Positions 38,485 through 48,029 of a DNA stretch of 48,029 nucleotides are shown piece after piece (position 1 is the stretch's first letter; each line of letters opens with the position of its first letter). The stretch spans positions 1 to 48,029 of the forward strand of contig NZ_CAKKNT010000015.1 in the NCBI RefSeq assembly GCF_918814755.1, read 5' to 3'. The stretch is from Periweissella ghanensis (GTDB taxonomy: Bacteria; Bacillota; Bacilli; Lactobacillales; Lactobacillaceae). Position numbers and translations under genes: made by a program. The notes beneath the pieces are model-generated. The model searched no databases. It had not been told where the DNA came from and was given only the letters and a program-made list of their open reading frames with translations.

Positions 38485-39228
38485 CTAGATTGAGCGCCAT
38501 GTAAGTTCAGCTTCCGTATTTAAAGTATCACCAGCTTTAATCTGATGTAATGTTACTAACGGAGCTGTTCCCATTTGGAAATGACTCTCAATTGTTTGAC
38601 CATACCGAACTTCATTAGCATATTTAATCTTTAAATTAACTAACTCATGACCTTGCAAGAATTCTGCTCCCAACGGATCTAATAGCCAATCAAAATATTG
38701 GGCATTGTTGACATGCTTATTTGAATCAATGTCTAAGTAGCGAACTTGATAGGCTTGATTTTGCGTTGGTTGGCTATTATCAATTGCTTGTGGCGTAGGA
38801 ATTTTTTCAATGTGCTTCACTTTAGTTGCTTGGTAAGCATCCATCAATGTTTGCGGAATCCGAACCATTTTTCGCTGTTCCATATCAATCATTGCAAAGA
38901 CTGATTTAATCTTGACCAATTCATCTCCGGCCGGCGTTGTTAACCAAAAATTACGCACTGCAAAATATGGATTATATTCTTGCGCTTGCGTCTTAATAAT
39001 CACAACATCCCCTTCTTGAGGACGTTTGGTAATCGTTAAATCATATTGTAATACCACCCAACCAGTATTGTTGGCATGAATTTCTTCTTCACCTTGGCCT
39101 AATAAAGCACCATGATTGGCTGAAGCTAAAATTGCTAAATTAAAAATCATTGGTACGGATAACTTACCTGTTTGATCAGTTTCATAATAAACAATTTTAT
39201 GTTCTTGCGTAAAAATCTCAGCACTCAT
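38485..39228 (-). CDS. Acyl-ACP thioesterase (FatA/B-like)
   Basis: The 247-aa double hot-dog protein hydrolyses acyl-ACP to free fatty acids, ending or tuning fatty acid synthesis. It has the N-terminal YYETDQTGKLSVPMIFNLA, the first hot-dog GWVVLQYDLTITKRP, and the catalytic region VRYLDIDSNKHVNNAQYFDWLLD (D, N, H). The length fits bacterial FAT enzymes. It overlaps the rsmI stop by one base, so it is the last gene of the tmk operon. Confidence 0.85.
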   Translation of the reverse strand: MSAEIFTQEHKIVYYETDQTGKLSVPMIFNLAILASANHGALLGQGEEEIHANNTGWVVLQYDLTITKRPQEGDVVIIKTQAQEYNPYFAVRNFWLTTPAGDELVKIKSVFAMIDMEQRKMVRIPQTLMDAYQATKVKHIEKIPTPQAIDNSQPTQNQAYQVRYLDIDSNKHVNNAQYFDWLLDPLGAEFLQGHELVNLKIKYANEVRYGQTIESHFQMGTAPLVTLHQIKAGDTLNTEAELTWRSI

Positions 39229-40118
39229 TACTCTTCTCCATCATCTTCAAGTTCATGATAAATATTATAAACTTGCTGTTTCTTTAAGCCCCGATCTTTA
39301 GCTACTGCTTTAATCGCATCATTAGGTTTATTACCCTTTTGAATTAAGTCATCGACATAATCCTTAATTGATAAACCATCCGTTGCTTTAACATCCGTAA
39401 TCGTTTCAGGATGTTCGTTCCCGGCTAAAATCATCACAAATTCGCCACGAATTTCGTTGGTTTGCGCCCATTCACTGACTTCAGCTAATGAGCCGCGAAT
39501 AAATTCTTCATAGCGCTTGGTTAACTCGCGAGCTAACACAACTTGGCGTTCGGGACCAATAACGGTCACCATCGTACTTAACGTCTTTTTTAACCGATAT
39601 GGTGATTCATAAAAAATCATCGTTTCTTCCCGATTAGCTAAACTAGCCAACGTCACTTTTTGTTCGGTTGCCTTACGCCCTAAAAAGCCATAAAAATAAA
39701 ACGGTTGCGGAACTAATCCAGAAGCAATCAATGCCGTTAACCCAGCATTAGCACCTGGCAAAGGAATGACCGCAATACCGGCTTTAATCGCAGCTTCCAC
39801 TAATTCTGCTCCAGGATCAGAGATTGATGGCATCCCCGCATCACTGACTTGGGCAATTTTTACCCCAGCTAGCATTTTATCCACTAATTCAGGAATCCGC
39901 ATTTGCGTATTATGTTCATGAAATGAAATTTGCTTAGTTTGAATTTCAAAGTGATTTAGTAATTGTTGGGTGTGGCGCGTATCTTCAGCGGCAATTAAAT
40001 CGACCTCTTTTAAGATATTAATCGCGCGGAAGGTCATATCTTCCAAATTACCAATCGGGGTTGGCACTAAGTACAAGGCCCCCACCGTTTGATTAGCAAA
40101 ACTTGCTTGCGTTTGCAT
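39228..40118 (-). CDS. rsmI: 16S rRNA (cytidine-1402-2'-O)-methyltransferase RsmI
   Basis: RsmI methylates the 2'-OH of C1402 in the ribosomal P site using SAM. The 296-aa product has YLVPTPIGNLEDMTFRAI, AAEDTRHTQQLLNHF, VSDAGMPSISDPG, and IPLPGANAGLTALIASGL, the SAM-binding and signature motifs of the family. AAGGAGACACT precedes the ATG. The yabA-rsmI order is classic in Firmicutes. Confidence 0.97.
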   Translation of the reverse strand: MQTQASFANQTVGALYLVPTPIGNLEDMTFRAINILKEVDLIAAEDTRHTQQLLNHFEIQTKQISFHEHNTQMRIPELVDKMLAGVKIAQVSDAGMPSISDPGAELVEAAIKAGIAVIPLPGANAGLTALIASGLVPQPFYFYGFLGRKATEQKVTLASLANREETMIFYESPYRLKKTLSTMVTVIGPERQVVLARELTKRYEEFIRGSLAEVSEWAQTNEIRGEFVMILAGNEHPETITDVKATDGLSIKDYVDDLIQKGNKPNDAIKAVAKDRGLKKQQVYNIYHELEDDGEE

Positions 40119-40127
40119 AGTGTCTCC

Positions 40128-40454
40128 TTATGAATTGCTACCGTAGATAATATCTAAACATTCCAAACACGATTCGCCATCTTCAAGCCGGCGGCCATAT
40201 GATGGATTGCAAATATGAAATCCTGATTCATATAACTTCCGCAAATTTTCACGGGAACGTGATAACCGTGGTTGCTTCTTCGCATTTTGTTTAGTCATTA
40301 ATTGGTTCCGTAAATGTTCATTTTCAATTGTTAGTTCCGCATTTTCTTCAATCAGCGTACTAATCAGTTGTTTCATTTCTGTAGTTTCTGTAATTAAGGT
40401 TTGTAACTCCGTAATCACATCCGAGAATTTATCATAAATTTGGTTTTTTTCCAT
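40128..40454 (-). CDS. yabA: Replication initiation control protein YabA
   Basis: YabA binds DnaA and DnaN and restrains initiation. The 108-aa product has an N-terminal coiled coil (about 3-55), a basic linker and a zinc site formed by H80, C82, C96 and C99 at the C-terminus, the expected layout. It lies 28 bases after holB, 9 before rsmI. Confidence 0.95.
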   Translation of the reverse strand: MEKNQIYDKFSDVITELQTLITETTEMKQLISTLIEENAELTIENEHLRNQLMTKQNAKKQPRLSRSRENLRKLYESGFHICNPSYGRRLEDGESCLECLDIIYGSNS

Positions 40455-40482
40455 TGTTTGAATTCTCCATTATTTAACTAGT

Positions 40483-41490
40483 TTACGCTTGTAAACTAGC
40501 TAAAATTTTTAAAGTAACGGCCTCTAAGGTCGTCTGAATATTAATATTCATTTGTTGCTCTTGGCGGGCTTGCAGCACAATATCCACAAATGCCAATCGG
40601 TTAGTCAAACTAATCTTGGCGCCCAATTCGCTCAATATTTGGCGATTATCTTCAAAGACCAATGGCCGCTCATCTGTAATTAGTAATAAATCCCGCAAAA
40701 TAAATGTCATACTATCCAACAGCTGACTAGCGGTAAATGGTAATTCATTATCTTGCAACATTGGGATAAACCCTGTTTGAATCATGGCAAATGCCGCCCC
40801 ATCCCCTTGCATTAAGACATTAAACCACCGCCAGACTAAATTATTAAGTTTAGTAATGGCCCCATCTGCTAACCATGTCTGGGCCAGTTCAACATTACCA
40901 CTTAATCGTAAGGCTAGACGAATTTCCGTTAATGGATAGTGGGCCTGTAATTGCTCTTCAACGGCTGCAAAACCAGGTAATTCAAATTCAACCACCTGAG
41001 TCCGTGAAATAATCGTTGGCAGTAGTAAACTACGATTTTCGGTCAGTAAAATAATGACTGTATCTCCCAGGGGTTCTTCAATAAACTTAAGGAGACTATT
41101 TTGTGCACTGACGGTCATCGTATCGGCATGCTCAATAATTAATATTTTATGATTACCTTCCACGGCACTTTTAGTGAATTCTTGTTTTAGCACCCGAATC
41201 TCATCAACCTTAATCGTTGCTTTTTCTGATTTGACATTAATTACATCGGGATGTTCGCCTGCCATAATTCGTTGACAATTGCGACACACTCCACACGGTT
41301 GACCATCGTTTAATTCCTGACAAAAAAGGCGCATAGCAAGCCATTGTGCCATGACTGCTTGACCTGCACCTTTAGGACCATTAAACAGATACGCATGTGC
41401 TAGTTGCTGTTTAACAATTGTTTTATTAAAATGCGCCATCATCGCTTGATGACTGGCCATTGGTGTTTGTTTATCTATACTTTGGACCAC
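40483..41490 (-). CDS. holB: DNA polymerase III subunit delta'
   Basis: Delta' is the clamp-loader subunit that helps to place the beta clamp. The 335-aa product has the zinc-finger cysteines C57, C66, C69 and C72, and a Walker A-like loop GPKGAGQ (about 38-44) with Gln where ATPases have Lys, as expected for the non-ATP-binding delta' subunit. SAQNSLLKFIEEP and the SRTQVVEF sensor-like motif follow. The start is GTG at 41490 with GGAG six bases upstream. Confidence 0.94.
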   Translation of the reverse strand: MVQSIDKQTPMASHQAMMAHFNKTIVKQQLAHAYLFNGPKGAGQAVMAQWLAMRLFCQELNDGQPCGVCRNCQRIMAGEHPDVINVKSEKATIKVDEIRVLKQEFTKSAVEGNHKILIIEHADTMTVSAQNSLLKFIEEPLGDTVIILLTENRSLLLPTIISRTQVVEFELPGFAAVEEQLQAHYPLTEIRLALRLSGNVELAQTWLADGAITKLNNLVWRWFNVLMQGDGAAFAMIQTGFIPMLQDNELPFTASQLLDSMTFILRDLLLITDERPLVFEDNRQILSELGAKISLTNRLAFVDIVLQARQEQQMNINIQTTLEAVTLKILASLQA

Positions 41491-41506
41491 AAGCTACTCC
41501 AATAAC

Positions 41507-41839
41507 TTAAAAGTGATAGAAGCCTTCAATTGGTAACACAAATACTGTTGCGCCCCCAACTTCAACTTCAATTGGAAATGATGAACCAGAATCAATAATT
41601 GAATCCATACTCAATGGTGGCGTCATAAATTGCTTACGGGCCCGTGAATAAGTTTTAACAATTTCAATTACTTCTTCAACCCGATCATCTTCAACCCCAA
41701 TCATAAAGGTTGTATTACCTGACCGTAAAAAACTCCCGGCTGAATTAAGGCGCGTTGCTTGAACACGGGCCTTTGCTAATTCACTACTAACTTTGTTACT
41801 ATCCTTATCTTGGACAATTGCCATAACCATTTTCATCAT
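41507..41839 (-). CDS. darA: Cyclic di-AMP receptor DarA (PII-like)
   Basis: DarA/PstA is a PII-fold trimer that binds cyclic di-AMP. The 110-aa product has MAIVQDKDSNKVSSEL, NSAGSFLRSGNTTFMIG (the ligand-binding stretch), and the C-terminal GGATVFVLPIEGFYHF. Its usual neighbours, tmk and holB, are both here. AGTAGGG precedes the ATG pair; the start may be the second ATG (41836). Confidence 0.94.
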   Translation of the reverse strand: MMKMVMAIVQDKDSNKVSSELAKARVQATRLNSAGSFLRSGNTTFMIGVEDDRVEEVIEIVKTYSRARKQFMTPPLSMDSIIDSGSSFPIEVEVGGATVFVLPIEGFYHF

Positions 41840-41879
41840 ACTAGCCCTACTTTCTACAATGTAAGTTAATTATTTGATT

Positions 41880-42521
41880 TTATATATTTAGTTCCGGATA
41901 CTGGTGTGTTATTGCTTGCATCGCATCCGCGACAACCGCTTCAAATGGTTGCGTTGCATCGATTAAAACAATTCGCTCAGGATACTTATTTTGTAACGTT
42001 AAGTATGCTTCCCGAACCCGGCGATGAAAACTGAGTGAAGCTTGATCAAGCCGATTAATTTCATCAGCTCGAAAATTTTGAATCCGAGTTAATCCCACTT
42101 CTGATGGAACATCAAAATACAACGTTAAATTAGGCATTAACCCTTCCGTGGCAAACTTATTCATTTGCCAAACTTCATCAGCCCCAATTTTACGCCCAGC
42201 GCCTTGATAGGCAACCGAACTGTCAACAAATCGATCACAAAAAACAAATTTATCAGTGTCTAAAGCTGGTTGAATAATTTGTGTAATATGTTGCCGACGA
42301 GCAGCTGCAAATAATAGTGCTTCAGTCCGTGGATCCATGTCGGTATTTTCGGTATCTAAAATTACATTACGAATTGCTTCAGCAATGTGAGTCCCCCCCG
42401 GTTCCCGAGTAACAACTAGCTGTGCTCCTAATTTAGGAGCGATTTTAGCTATGATTTCGTTTAATACGCTTGTTTTCCCGGCACCATCTGGACCTTCGAA
42501 TGTTATAAATTTACCCGCCAA
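41880..42521 (-). CDS. tmk: Thymidylate kinase
   Basis: Tmk phosphorylates dTMP to dTDP. The product has Walker A EGPDGAGKTS (about 9-18 in this reading), the TREPGGT loop, the DR-Y/F motif in DRFVDSSVAYQG, and a lid with QASLSFHRRVREAY. I prefer TTG at 42521 (213 aa) because AGGAAGTGA, a near match to the anti-Shine-Dalgarno complement, lies five bases before it; a GTG at 42530 (216 aa) falls inside that site. It opens the tmk-darA-holB-yabA-rsmI-thioesterase unit. Confidence 0.93.
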   Translation of the reverse strand: MAGKFITFEGPDGAGKTSVLNEIIAKIAPKLGAQLVVTREPGGTHIAEAIRNVILDTENTDMDPRTEALLFAAARRQHITQIIQPALDTDKFVFCDRFVDSSVAYQGAGRKIGADEVWQMNKFATEGLMPNLTLYFDVPSEVGLTRIQNFRADEINRLDQASLSFHRRVREAYLTLQNKYPERIVLIDATQPFEAVVADAMQAITHQYPELNI

Positions 42522-42630
42522 TGATTTCACTTCCTGTTCAACTATTAATAGATTAATTTTACTTGAAATTAGTTAGCTTGTCTATGCAATGCATTTTACA
42601 ATTACATGCACCCTGTCACCAACTCGAAAT

Positions 42631-42666
42631 AAAACGCCGTTCGAAAAATTTTCGAACGACGTTTTT
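42631..42666 (-). terminator. Terminator after groEL
   Basis: The minus strand pairs CGTTCGAAAA with TTTTCGAACG, extended by AAAACG/CGTTTT around a mismatch, with T runs. It is close to perfect and lies 25 bases beyond groEL. Confidence 0.85.
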
Positions 42667-42689
42667 AATAATTTAATTACTAACTTTAA

Positions 42690-44318
<1,629 letters not shown>

Positions 44319-44340
44319 TTACCTCGTCTACTTTGGTTAA

Positions 44341-44625
44341 TTAATCAACAATTGCGATAATATCTTTTTCGTGAACAACTAAATATTCATTGCCTGCATA
44401 TTTAACTTCGCTACCGGCAAATTTATCAAAGATAACGGTATCACCTTCGTTAACTGATAGATGAGTAATCGTTCCGTCTTGTAACAAGTAACCAGTCCCA
44501 ACTGCGATAACTTTGGCAGTCATTGGCTTTTCTTCAGTTGCACCAGCAATTACAATCCCACCAATGCTTTTTTCTTGTTCTTTTTCAACTTGTAAAATAA
44601 CGCGATCTCCAAGTGGTTTTAACAC
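44341..44625 (-). CDS. groES: Co-chaperonin GroES
   Basis: GroES caps GroEL. The 94-aa product has the beginning LKPLGDRVILQVEK and the mobile loop (EKEQEKSIGGIVIAG). It starts at GTG (44625), because GGAGG lies eight bases before it, whereas an ATG at 44640 overlaps the ribosome site and adds five residues not typical of GroES. It is the first gene of the groESL operon. Confidence 0.96.
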   Translation of the reverse strand: MLKPLGDRVILQVEKEQEKSIGGIVIAGATEEKPMTAKVIAVGTGYLLQDGTITHLSVNEGDTVIFDKFAGSEVKYAGNEYLVVHEKDIIAIVD

Positions 44626-44659
44626 GTTACACACCTCCAAAATGACTTTAATTTTTTAT

Positions 44660-44686
44660 TTAGCACTCTTATTATCAAAGTGCTAA
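44660..44686. promoter_or_regulatory. CIRCE operator (HrcA site) before groESL
   Basis: TTAGCACTC (44660-44668), 9-base spacer, AAGTGCTAA (44678-44686): the CIRCE inverted repeat with one mismatch (A for G) in the second arm on the plus strand. It places groESL under HrcA; hrcA is not in the window. Confidence 0.95.
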
Positions 44687-44771
44687 TTACAATATCTATA
44701 CTATCACGATGCCTAAAGATTGCAACACTTAAAGGTCAAATATAGTCAAAATAATTATTCCTCAATAATCA

Positions 44772-44806
44772 AAAAAGTGGAAGGCAAAATTTGCCTTCCA
44801 CTTTTT
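44772..44806 (-). terminator. Terminator after rex
   Basis: A perfect 17-bp stem (AAAAAGTGGAAGGCAAA / TTTGCCTTCCACTTTTT) with a 1-base centre, flanked by A and T runs on both strands. Confidence 0.8.
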
Positions 44807-44860
44807 AATAATATCTAAACTAACAATTGTATGTATCGGTTGAAACTGTATCATTCAGAA

Positions 44861-45508
44861 TTACTTAATTTCGTTATCAGCGTAATTTTCAATAAAGTAA
44901 ATTAACGTTTGCAATTCATTGGTTAAGTCAACATTTTGCACACGGACATTACTTGGAACCGTAACACGTAATGGCGTGAAATTCAAAATACCTTTAATAC
45001 CAGCTTGCACAAGTTTATCAGTAATTTCTTGAGCATTTGCTTGTGGAACTGTTAAAATTGCAATTTCAATGCGTTGATCGTGAATTTGATTAACTAAATC
45101 GGCGATATCATAAACTGGCACCCCAGCTTGAATCGTATTAATTAATTCACTATCAATATCAAAGACCGCTGAAACACGCATATTTGAATTTTTGTGAAAA
45201 TTAAAATTCAAAAGTGCTTGACCAAGATTACCTAAACCCACTAATGCGACATTAGTAAGGGTATCTTGATTCAAAATTTTAGAAAAGAAATCTAGTAAAC
45301 TGGCAACATCATATCCATATCCACGCTTACCTAAGGCTCCAAAATAAGAAAAGTCTCGGCGAATTGTTGCAGCATCAAACTTAACAGCGTCAGATAATTC
45401 AGTTGATGAAACCCGGGTTTTACCAGCATCAAGCAAAAATTTTAGGTAACGGTAATAAATTGGTAAACGTTTTGCCGTTGCTTTAGGGATTATTGGGTCA
45501 TTCATCAT
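44861..45508 (-). CDS. rex: Redox-sensing transcriptional repressor Rex
   Basis: Rex represses NADH-linked genes when NAD+ is high and lets go when NADH binds. The 215-aa product has an N-terminal winged helix (about 8-75; [25 protein letters not shown]) and a Rossmann domain with the dinucleotide loop [11 protein letters not shown] (about 87-97). The ATG pair at 45505-45508 is chosen because GGAGG lies five bases before it; an upstream GTG overlaps that site. It is divergent from the ABC-F gene, with TTTGTGAAA half-sites between them. Confidence 0.95.
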   Translation of the reverse strand: MMNDPIIPKATAKRLPIYYRYLKFLLDAGKTRVSSTELSDAVKFDAATIRRDFSYFGALGKRGYGYDVASLLDFFSKILNQDTLTNVALVGLGNLGQALLNFNFHKNSNMRVSAVFDIDSELINTIQAGVPVYDIADLVNQIHDQRIEIAILTVPQANAQEITDKLVQAGIKGILNFTPLRVTVPSNVRVQNVDLTNELQTLIYFIENYADNEIK

Positions 45509-45570
45509 ACATTCCTCCACAGCACAAATTTTTTAATACATTGTGAATTTAAACTCATATTAGATGATAG

Positions 45571-45617
45571 CACAAATATCCAATTTGTGAAACAAAAAGC
45601 AAATTGGATTTCACAAA
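45571..45617. promoter_or_regulatory. Candidate Rex operator region between rex and the ABC-F gene
   Basis: TTTGTGAAA (45584-45592) and TTTCACAAA (45609-45617) are perfect inverted copies 16 bases apart and match Rex half-sites (TTGTGAA). A second 10-bp inverted repeat, ATCCAATTTG / CAAATTGGAT (45578-45609), is interleaved with it. On the minus strand, TTCACA within the first element acts as -35 for TATCAT with a TGC extension (16-bp spacer), so binding would block rex. Spacing between half-sites is longer than the known Rex site. Confidence 0.6.
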
Positions 45618-45633
45618 CTTTTATTTAAACGTA

Positions 45634-45642
45634 TGGTAAAAT
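45634..45642 (+). promoter_or_regulatory. Extended -10 promoter of the ABC-F gene
   Basis: TGGTAAAAT lies 33 bases before the ATG at 45675. The second Rex-like half-site sits about where the -35 would be. Confidence 0.5.
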
Positions 45643-45674
45643 TTAACTATTAGACAAAAATTCGAGGTAAAAAA

Positions 45675-47615
45675 ATGATTTTGTTACAAGCTCAACAGAT
45701 TGAACGCCGCTTTGGTGCTGATGTTCTGTTTACTAATGTTCAGTTAGAAATCCAAGAACACGCCCGTGTTGCCTTGGTTGGCCGTAATGGAGCCGGTAAA
45801 TCAACCTTACTCAAAATTTTGGCGAATCTTGAGGCCCCTGATGAAGGTACGGTTACAACAAAAAAAGAATTAACTTTAAGTTATTTAGCTCAAAATTCAG
45901 GGCTCAATTCAAATAATACGATTTGGGAAGAAATGCTCGCCGTTTTTGATAATGTCCGTAATCTTGAAAAACAGATGCACACATTGGAAGCCCAAATTGC
46001 TGATCCCAGTGCATTTGAACCAACCGAATACGAACAACTCTTAACCCGTTATGATCAGCTTCAACATGATTTTAACATGCTCAATGGTTATGGTTATGAA
46101 GCTAGTATTCGCGGAGTCTTACATGGATTTAATTTTGCACCCGAACGCTTTGATAGTCCAATTAGTTCCCTTAGTGGTGGACAACGGACTCGCTTAGCCT
46201 TAGCAAAAGCCCTCCTTGAAAAACCTGATCTCTTAATTTTAGATGAACCAACTAACCACTTAGATATGAATACTTTAGCTTGGTTAGAAAGTTATCTCCA
46301 AAATTATACTGGTGCATTATTACTCGTTTCCCACGACCGTTATTTCCTTGATCGCGTCGTTACAGAAGTTTACGATATGAATTTTGGCCACCTTGATCAC
46401 TACCATGGTAATTACTCTAAATTTTTAGAAATTAAAGCTGAGCGATTAAAAATTGAAATGCGAGCCTATACGAAACAACAAAAAGAAATCGAAAAACTTG
46501 AAGACTTTGTTAATCGTAATATTGTTCGTGCTTCAACAACTAAACGAGCGCAATCACGCCGTAAACAACTTGAACGGATGGAAAAGATTACTAAGCCCAT
46601 CAATGATGCTACACGGGCTCAAATGCAGTTTTCAACCGACCTTGAAAGTGGTAATGAAGTCTTGCGTGTCCGTGATGCTAGTATCGGTTACGATGCCGCT
46701 AAAGTATTGGCCCACCCAGTTAATTTGGATGTCGACAAAAACCATGCCGTGGCAATTGTTGGGCCCAATGGGGTTGGTAAATCAACCTTACTTAAAAGTA
46801 TTCTCGATATCATTCCCTTTTTAGCTGGTAATGCCAAAATTGGGGCCAACGTTTCAATTGGTTACTATGACCAAGAACAGCAAACTTTGCATGAAAATAA
46901 AACGGTCTTGGCGGAATTATGGGATGAACATCCAACAACGTCAGAAAAAGACATTCGTTCAATGCTCGGGAGCTTTTTATTTAGTGGTAGCGATATTGAT
47001 AAAAAAATTACGAGCCTTTCTGGTGGTGAACGTGCCCGGGTAATGTTAACTAAATTATCAATGGATCATGATAATTTCTTGATTCTTGATGAACCAACTA
47101 ACCACTTAGATATCGATTCACGAGAAGTCCTTGAAAGTGCCATCAATGAATTTAATGGTACGGTCTTATTTGTTTCCCATGACCGTTACTTCATCAATCA
47201 AGTTGCTACTGAAATCATTGAAATCATGCCTAATGGGTCAACAATGTATATGGGTGACTATGACTACTACATGGAGAAAAAAGCCCAACAAAGTGCATTA
47301 GCTACTGCTGAAACGCTAACAGCAGATAATGCCACTGATACCGCTGCTCCTCAACAAAATTATCAACAATCAAAAGAGCAACAACGCGAAATTCGCAAGC
47401 TCCAACGCCAAGTTGATGAAGTTGAAACCCAAATGCATGCGCTTGAAGCACGCCAAACTGAAATTGCCAGTTTAATGAACAATCCGGAATACAGCAATGA
47501 CATTGCCAAATTAACCGATTGGCAAAAAGAACTCGACACAATCAGTTCTGACTTGGATACATTGGTTGAAGATTGGGAAGTTAAAAGCATGGCCTTAGAA
47601 GAAGCTAACAGCTAA
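45675..47615 (+). CDS. ydiF: ABC-F family ATPase (YdiF-like ribosome-associated)
   Basis: The 646-aa protein has two ATP-binding cassettes with no membrane domain. Walker A loops are GRNGAGKST (about 36-44) and GPNGVGKST, signatures LSGGQRTRLA and LSGGERARV, and Walker B LILDEPTNHLD twice. A charged linker (P-site tRNA interaction motif region, about 245-310) joins them, and a C-terminal coiled coil (about 570-640) ends the protein. Such proteins act on the ribosome as translation factors or, in some cases, antibiotic-resistance factors; a housekeeping YdiF role is inferred from size and from lying next to rex, as in Bacillus. Confidence 0.88.
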   Translation: MILLQAQQIERRFGADVLFTNVQLEIQEHARVALVGRNGAGKSTLLKILANLEAPDEGTVTTKKELTLSYLAQNSGLNSNNTIWEEMLAVFDNVRNLEKQMHTLEAQIADPSAFEPTEYEQLLTRYDQLQHDFNMLNGYGYEASIRGVLHGFNFAPERFDSPISSLSGGQRTRLALAKALLEKPDLLILDEPTNHLDMNTLAWLESYLQNYTGALLLVSHDRYFLDRVVTEVYDMNFGHLDHYHGNYSKFLEIKAERLKIEMRAYTKQQKEIEKLEDFVNRNIVRASTTKRAQSRRKQLERMEKITKPINDATRAQMQFSTDLESGNEVLRVRDASIGYDAAKVLAHPVNLDVDKNHAVAIVGPNGVGKSTLLKSILDIIPFLAGNAKIGANVSIGYYDQEQQTLHENKTVLAELWDEHPTTSEKDIRSMLGSFLFSGSDIDKKITSLSGGERARVMLTKLSMDHDNFLILDEPTNHLDIDSREVLESAINEFNGTVLFVSHDRYFINQVATEIIEIMPNGSTMYMGDYDYYMEKKAQQSALATAETLTADNATDTAAPQQNYQQSKEQQREIRKLQRQVDEVETQMHALEARQTEIASLMNNPEYSNDIAKLTDWQKELDTISSDLDTLVEDWEVKSMALEEANS

Positions 47616-47646
47616 GCTTAGCCATTGTAAATAGCAAAAATACATT

Positions 47647-47687
47647 AAATACCCCCCTTGAAGAAAATTCTTCAAGGGGGGTATTTT
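47647..47687 (+). terminator. Terminator after the ABC-F gene
   Basis: A long perfect stem (AAATACCCCCCTTGAAGAA pairing with TTCTTCAAGGGGGGTATTT) is followed by TTTT. Confidence 0.92.
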
Positions 47688-47811
47688 TGGACTTACCTAT
47701 ATCAGCCTGATGGTCGCTTTCAGGTCCCCATTTAATTTAAGTCTAGATACCATGGTTTCTGCTATCCCACTAGTTAAGGATTCCCCCAACTTTAAACTTT
47801 TAAATACGAAA

Positions 47812-47837
47812 AAGGACTTACATTACTGTAAGTCCTT
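47812..47837 (-). terminator. Terminator of the rRNA-tRNA operon
   Basis: An 11-bp perfect stem (AAGGACTTACA / TGTAAGTCCTT) is followed on the minus strand by TTTTTCG. It lies just after tRNA-Asn. Confidence 0.8.
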
Positions 47838-47842
47838 AAGTA

Positions 47843-47915
47843 CTCCGGCAGGCGGGCTCGAACCGTCGACAACCTGATTAACAGTCAGGTGCTCTACCAA
47901 CTGAGCTATGCCGGA
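47843..47915 (-). tRNA. tRNA-Asn (anticodon GUU)
   Basis: The 73-nt cloverleaf has acceptor TCCGGCA/TGCCGGA, anticodon arm CCTGA-CTGTTAA-TCAGG with anticodon GTT (Asn), and a T arm with GGTTCGAGCC. CCA is not encoded. It follows the 5S rRNA by about nine bases, the last gene of the rRNA operon. Confidence 0.96.
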
Positions 47916-47924
47916 ATAATATAA

Positions 47925-48029
47925 GCATGGCGACGTCCTATCCTCGCAGGGAGCGATCCCCCAACTACTTTCGGCGCTACAGAGCTTAACTTCTGTGTTC
48001 GGCATGGGAACAGGTGTATCATCTGCGCC
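47925..48029 (-). rRNA. 5S ribosomal RNA (3' part, runs off the window)
   Basis: The minus strand carries conserved 5S sequence: GATACACCTGTTCCCATGCC, CCGAACACAGAAGTTAAGCTC, and the 3' half ending in GGACGTCGCCATGC. The first bases of the 5S gene lie outside the window, so this is the 3' end of a 16S-23S-5S-tRNA-Asn operon. Confidence 0.95.

Noticed and set aside
47689-47811. Small ORF or RNA between the ABC-F terminator and the rRNA operon terminator
   Set aside because: Only an 18-codon frame without a ribosome site is present and no clear fold; treated as spacer.
47823-48005. 60-aa minus-strand reading frame over tRNA-Asn and 5S rRNA
   Set aside because: It covers structural RNA genes and is a chance frame.

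Overview
The window is ordinary low-GC Gram-positive chromosome, most likely from a lactic acid bacterium of the Leuconostoc/Weissella group. The evidence is the gene content and order (pcrA-ligA-camS, rodZ-pgsA, tmk-darA-holB-yabA-rsmI, tsaB-rimI-tsaD, rex next to an ABC-F gene, groES-groEL under a CIRCE element) and a D-Ala:D-Lac type Ddl ligase, with Phe where D-Ala:D-Ala ligases have Tyr, as in intrinsically vancomycin-resistant heterofermenters. I see no prophage, complete insertion sequence, CRISPR array or capsule locus. The genus call is inference.

Layout. 1-5.9 kb (minus): pgsA, rodZ, the M16 peptidase pair ymfF/ymfH and cardiolipin synthase, preceded at the window edge by an exact 71-bp tandem duplication carrying a terminator. 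6-11.8 kb (minus): ddl, a GT2 glycosyltransferase, a DUF402 phosphatase, recX and a large HAD-like protein, then tRNA-Glu(CUC). 12-24.4 kb (minus): pgi with a cre-like site, then a tightly packed eight-gene unit running from a Cof-type HAD phosphatase through two small unknown genes, a CPBP protease, a PLD-helicase-DUF3427 protein (architecture of the type IV restriction enzyme SauUSI), pcrA, ligA and camS. 24.6-26.7 kb (plus): mscL, then tsaE-GNAT-exonuclease; tsaE may be read from a leaderless transcript. 26.7-34.2 kb (minus): CPA1 antiporter, murB, tRNA-Val, an unknown gene, a cold-shock-like/NERD fusion, ezrA and a small secreted Apf-like protein; then tRNA-Arg. 34.6-35.3 kb (plus): alpha-carbonic anhydrase. 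35.5-45.5 kb (minus): tsaB-GNAT-rimI-tsaD, the tmk-to-thioesterase operon, groESL and rex. 45.7-47.6 kb (plus): ABC-F ATPase. 47.8-48.0 kb (minus): the 3' end of an rRNA operon (5S, tRNA-Asn).

Together the genes cover envelope building (PgsA, Cls, Ddl, MurB, RodZ, EzrA, Apf-like), replication and repair (PcrA, LigA, RecX, HolB, YabA, Tmk), tRNA t6A synthesis (TsaB, TsaD, TsaE), proteostasis (GroESL), redox control (Rex) and ion or pressure homeostasis (MscL, antiporter, DarA). The items most worth a second look are the SauUSI-like nuclease inside the pcrA-ligA operon, the predicted leaderless tsaE message, the nested palindromes at rex, the cold-shock/NERD fusion, the alpha-carbonic anhydrase lacking the usual proton-shuttle His, and a recurring TGC-extended -10 element.
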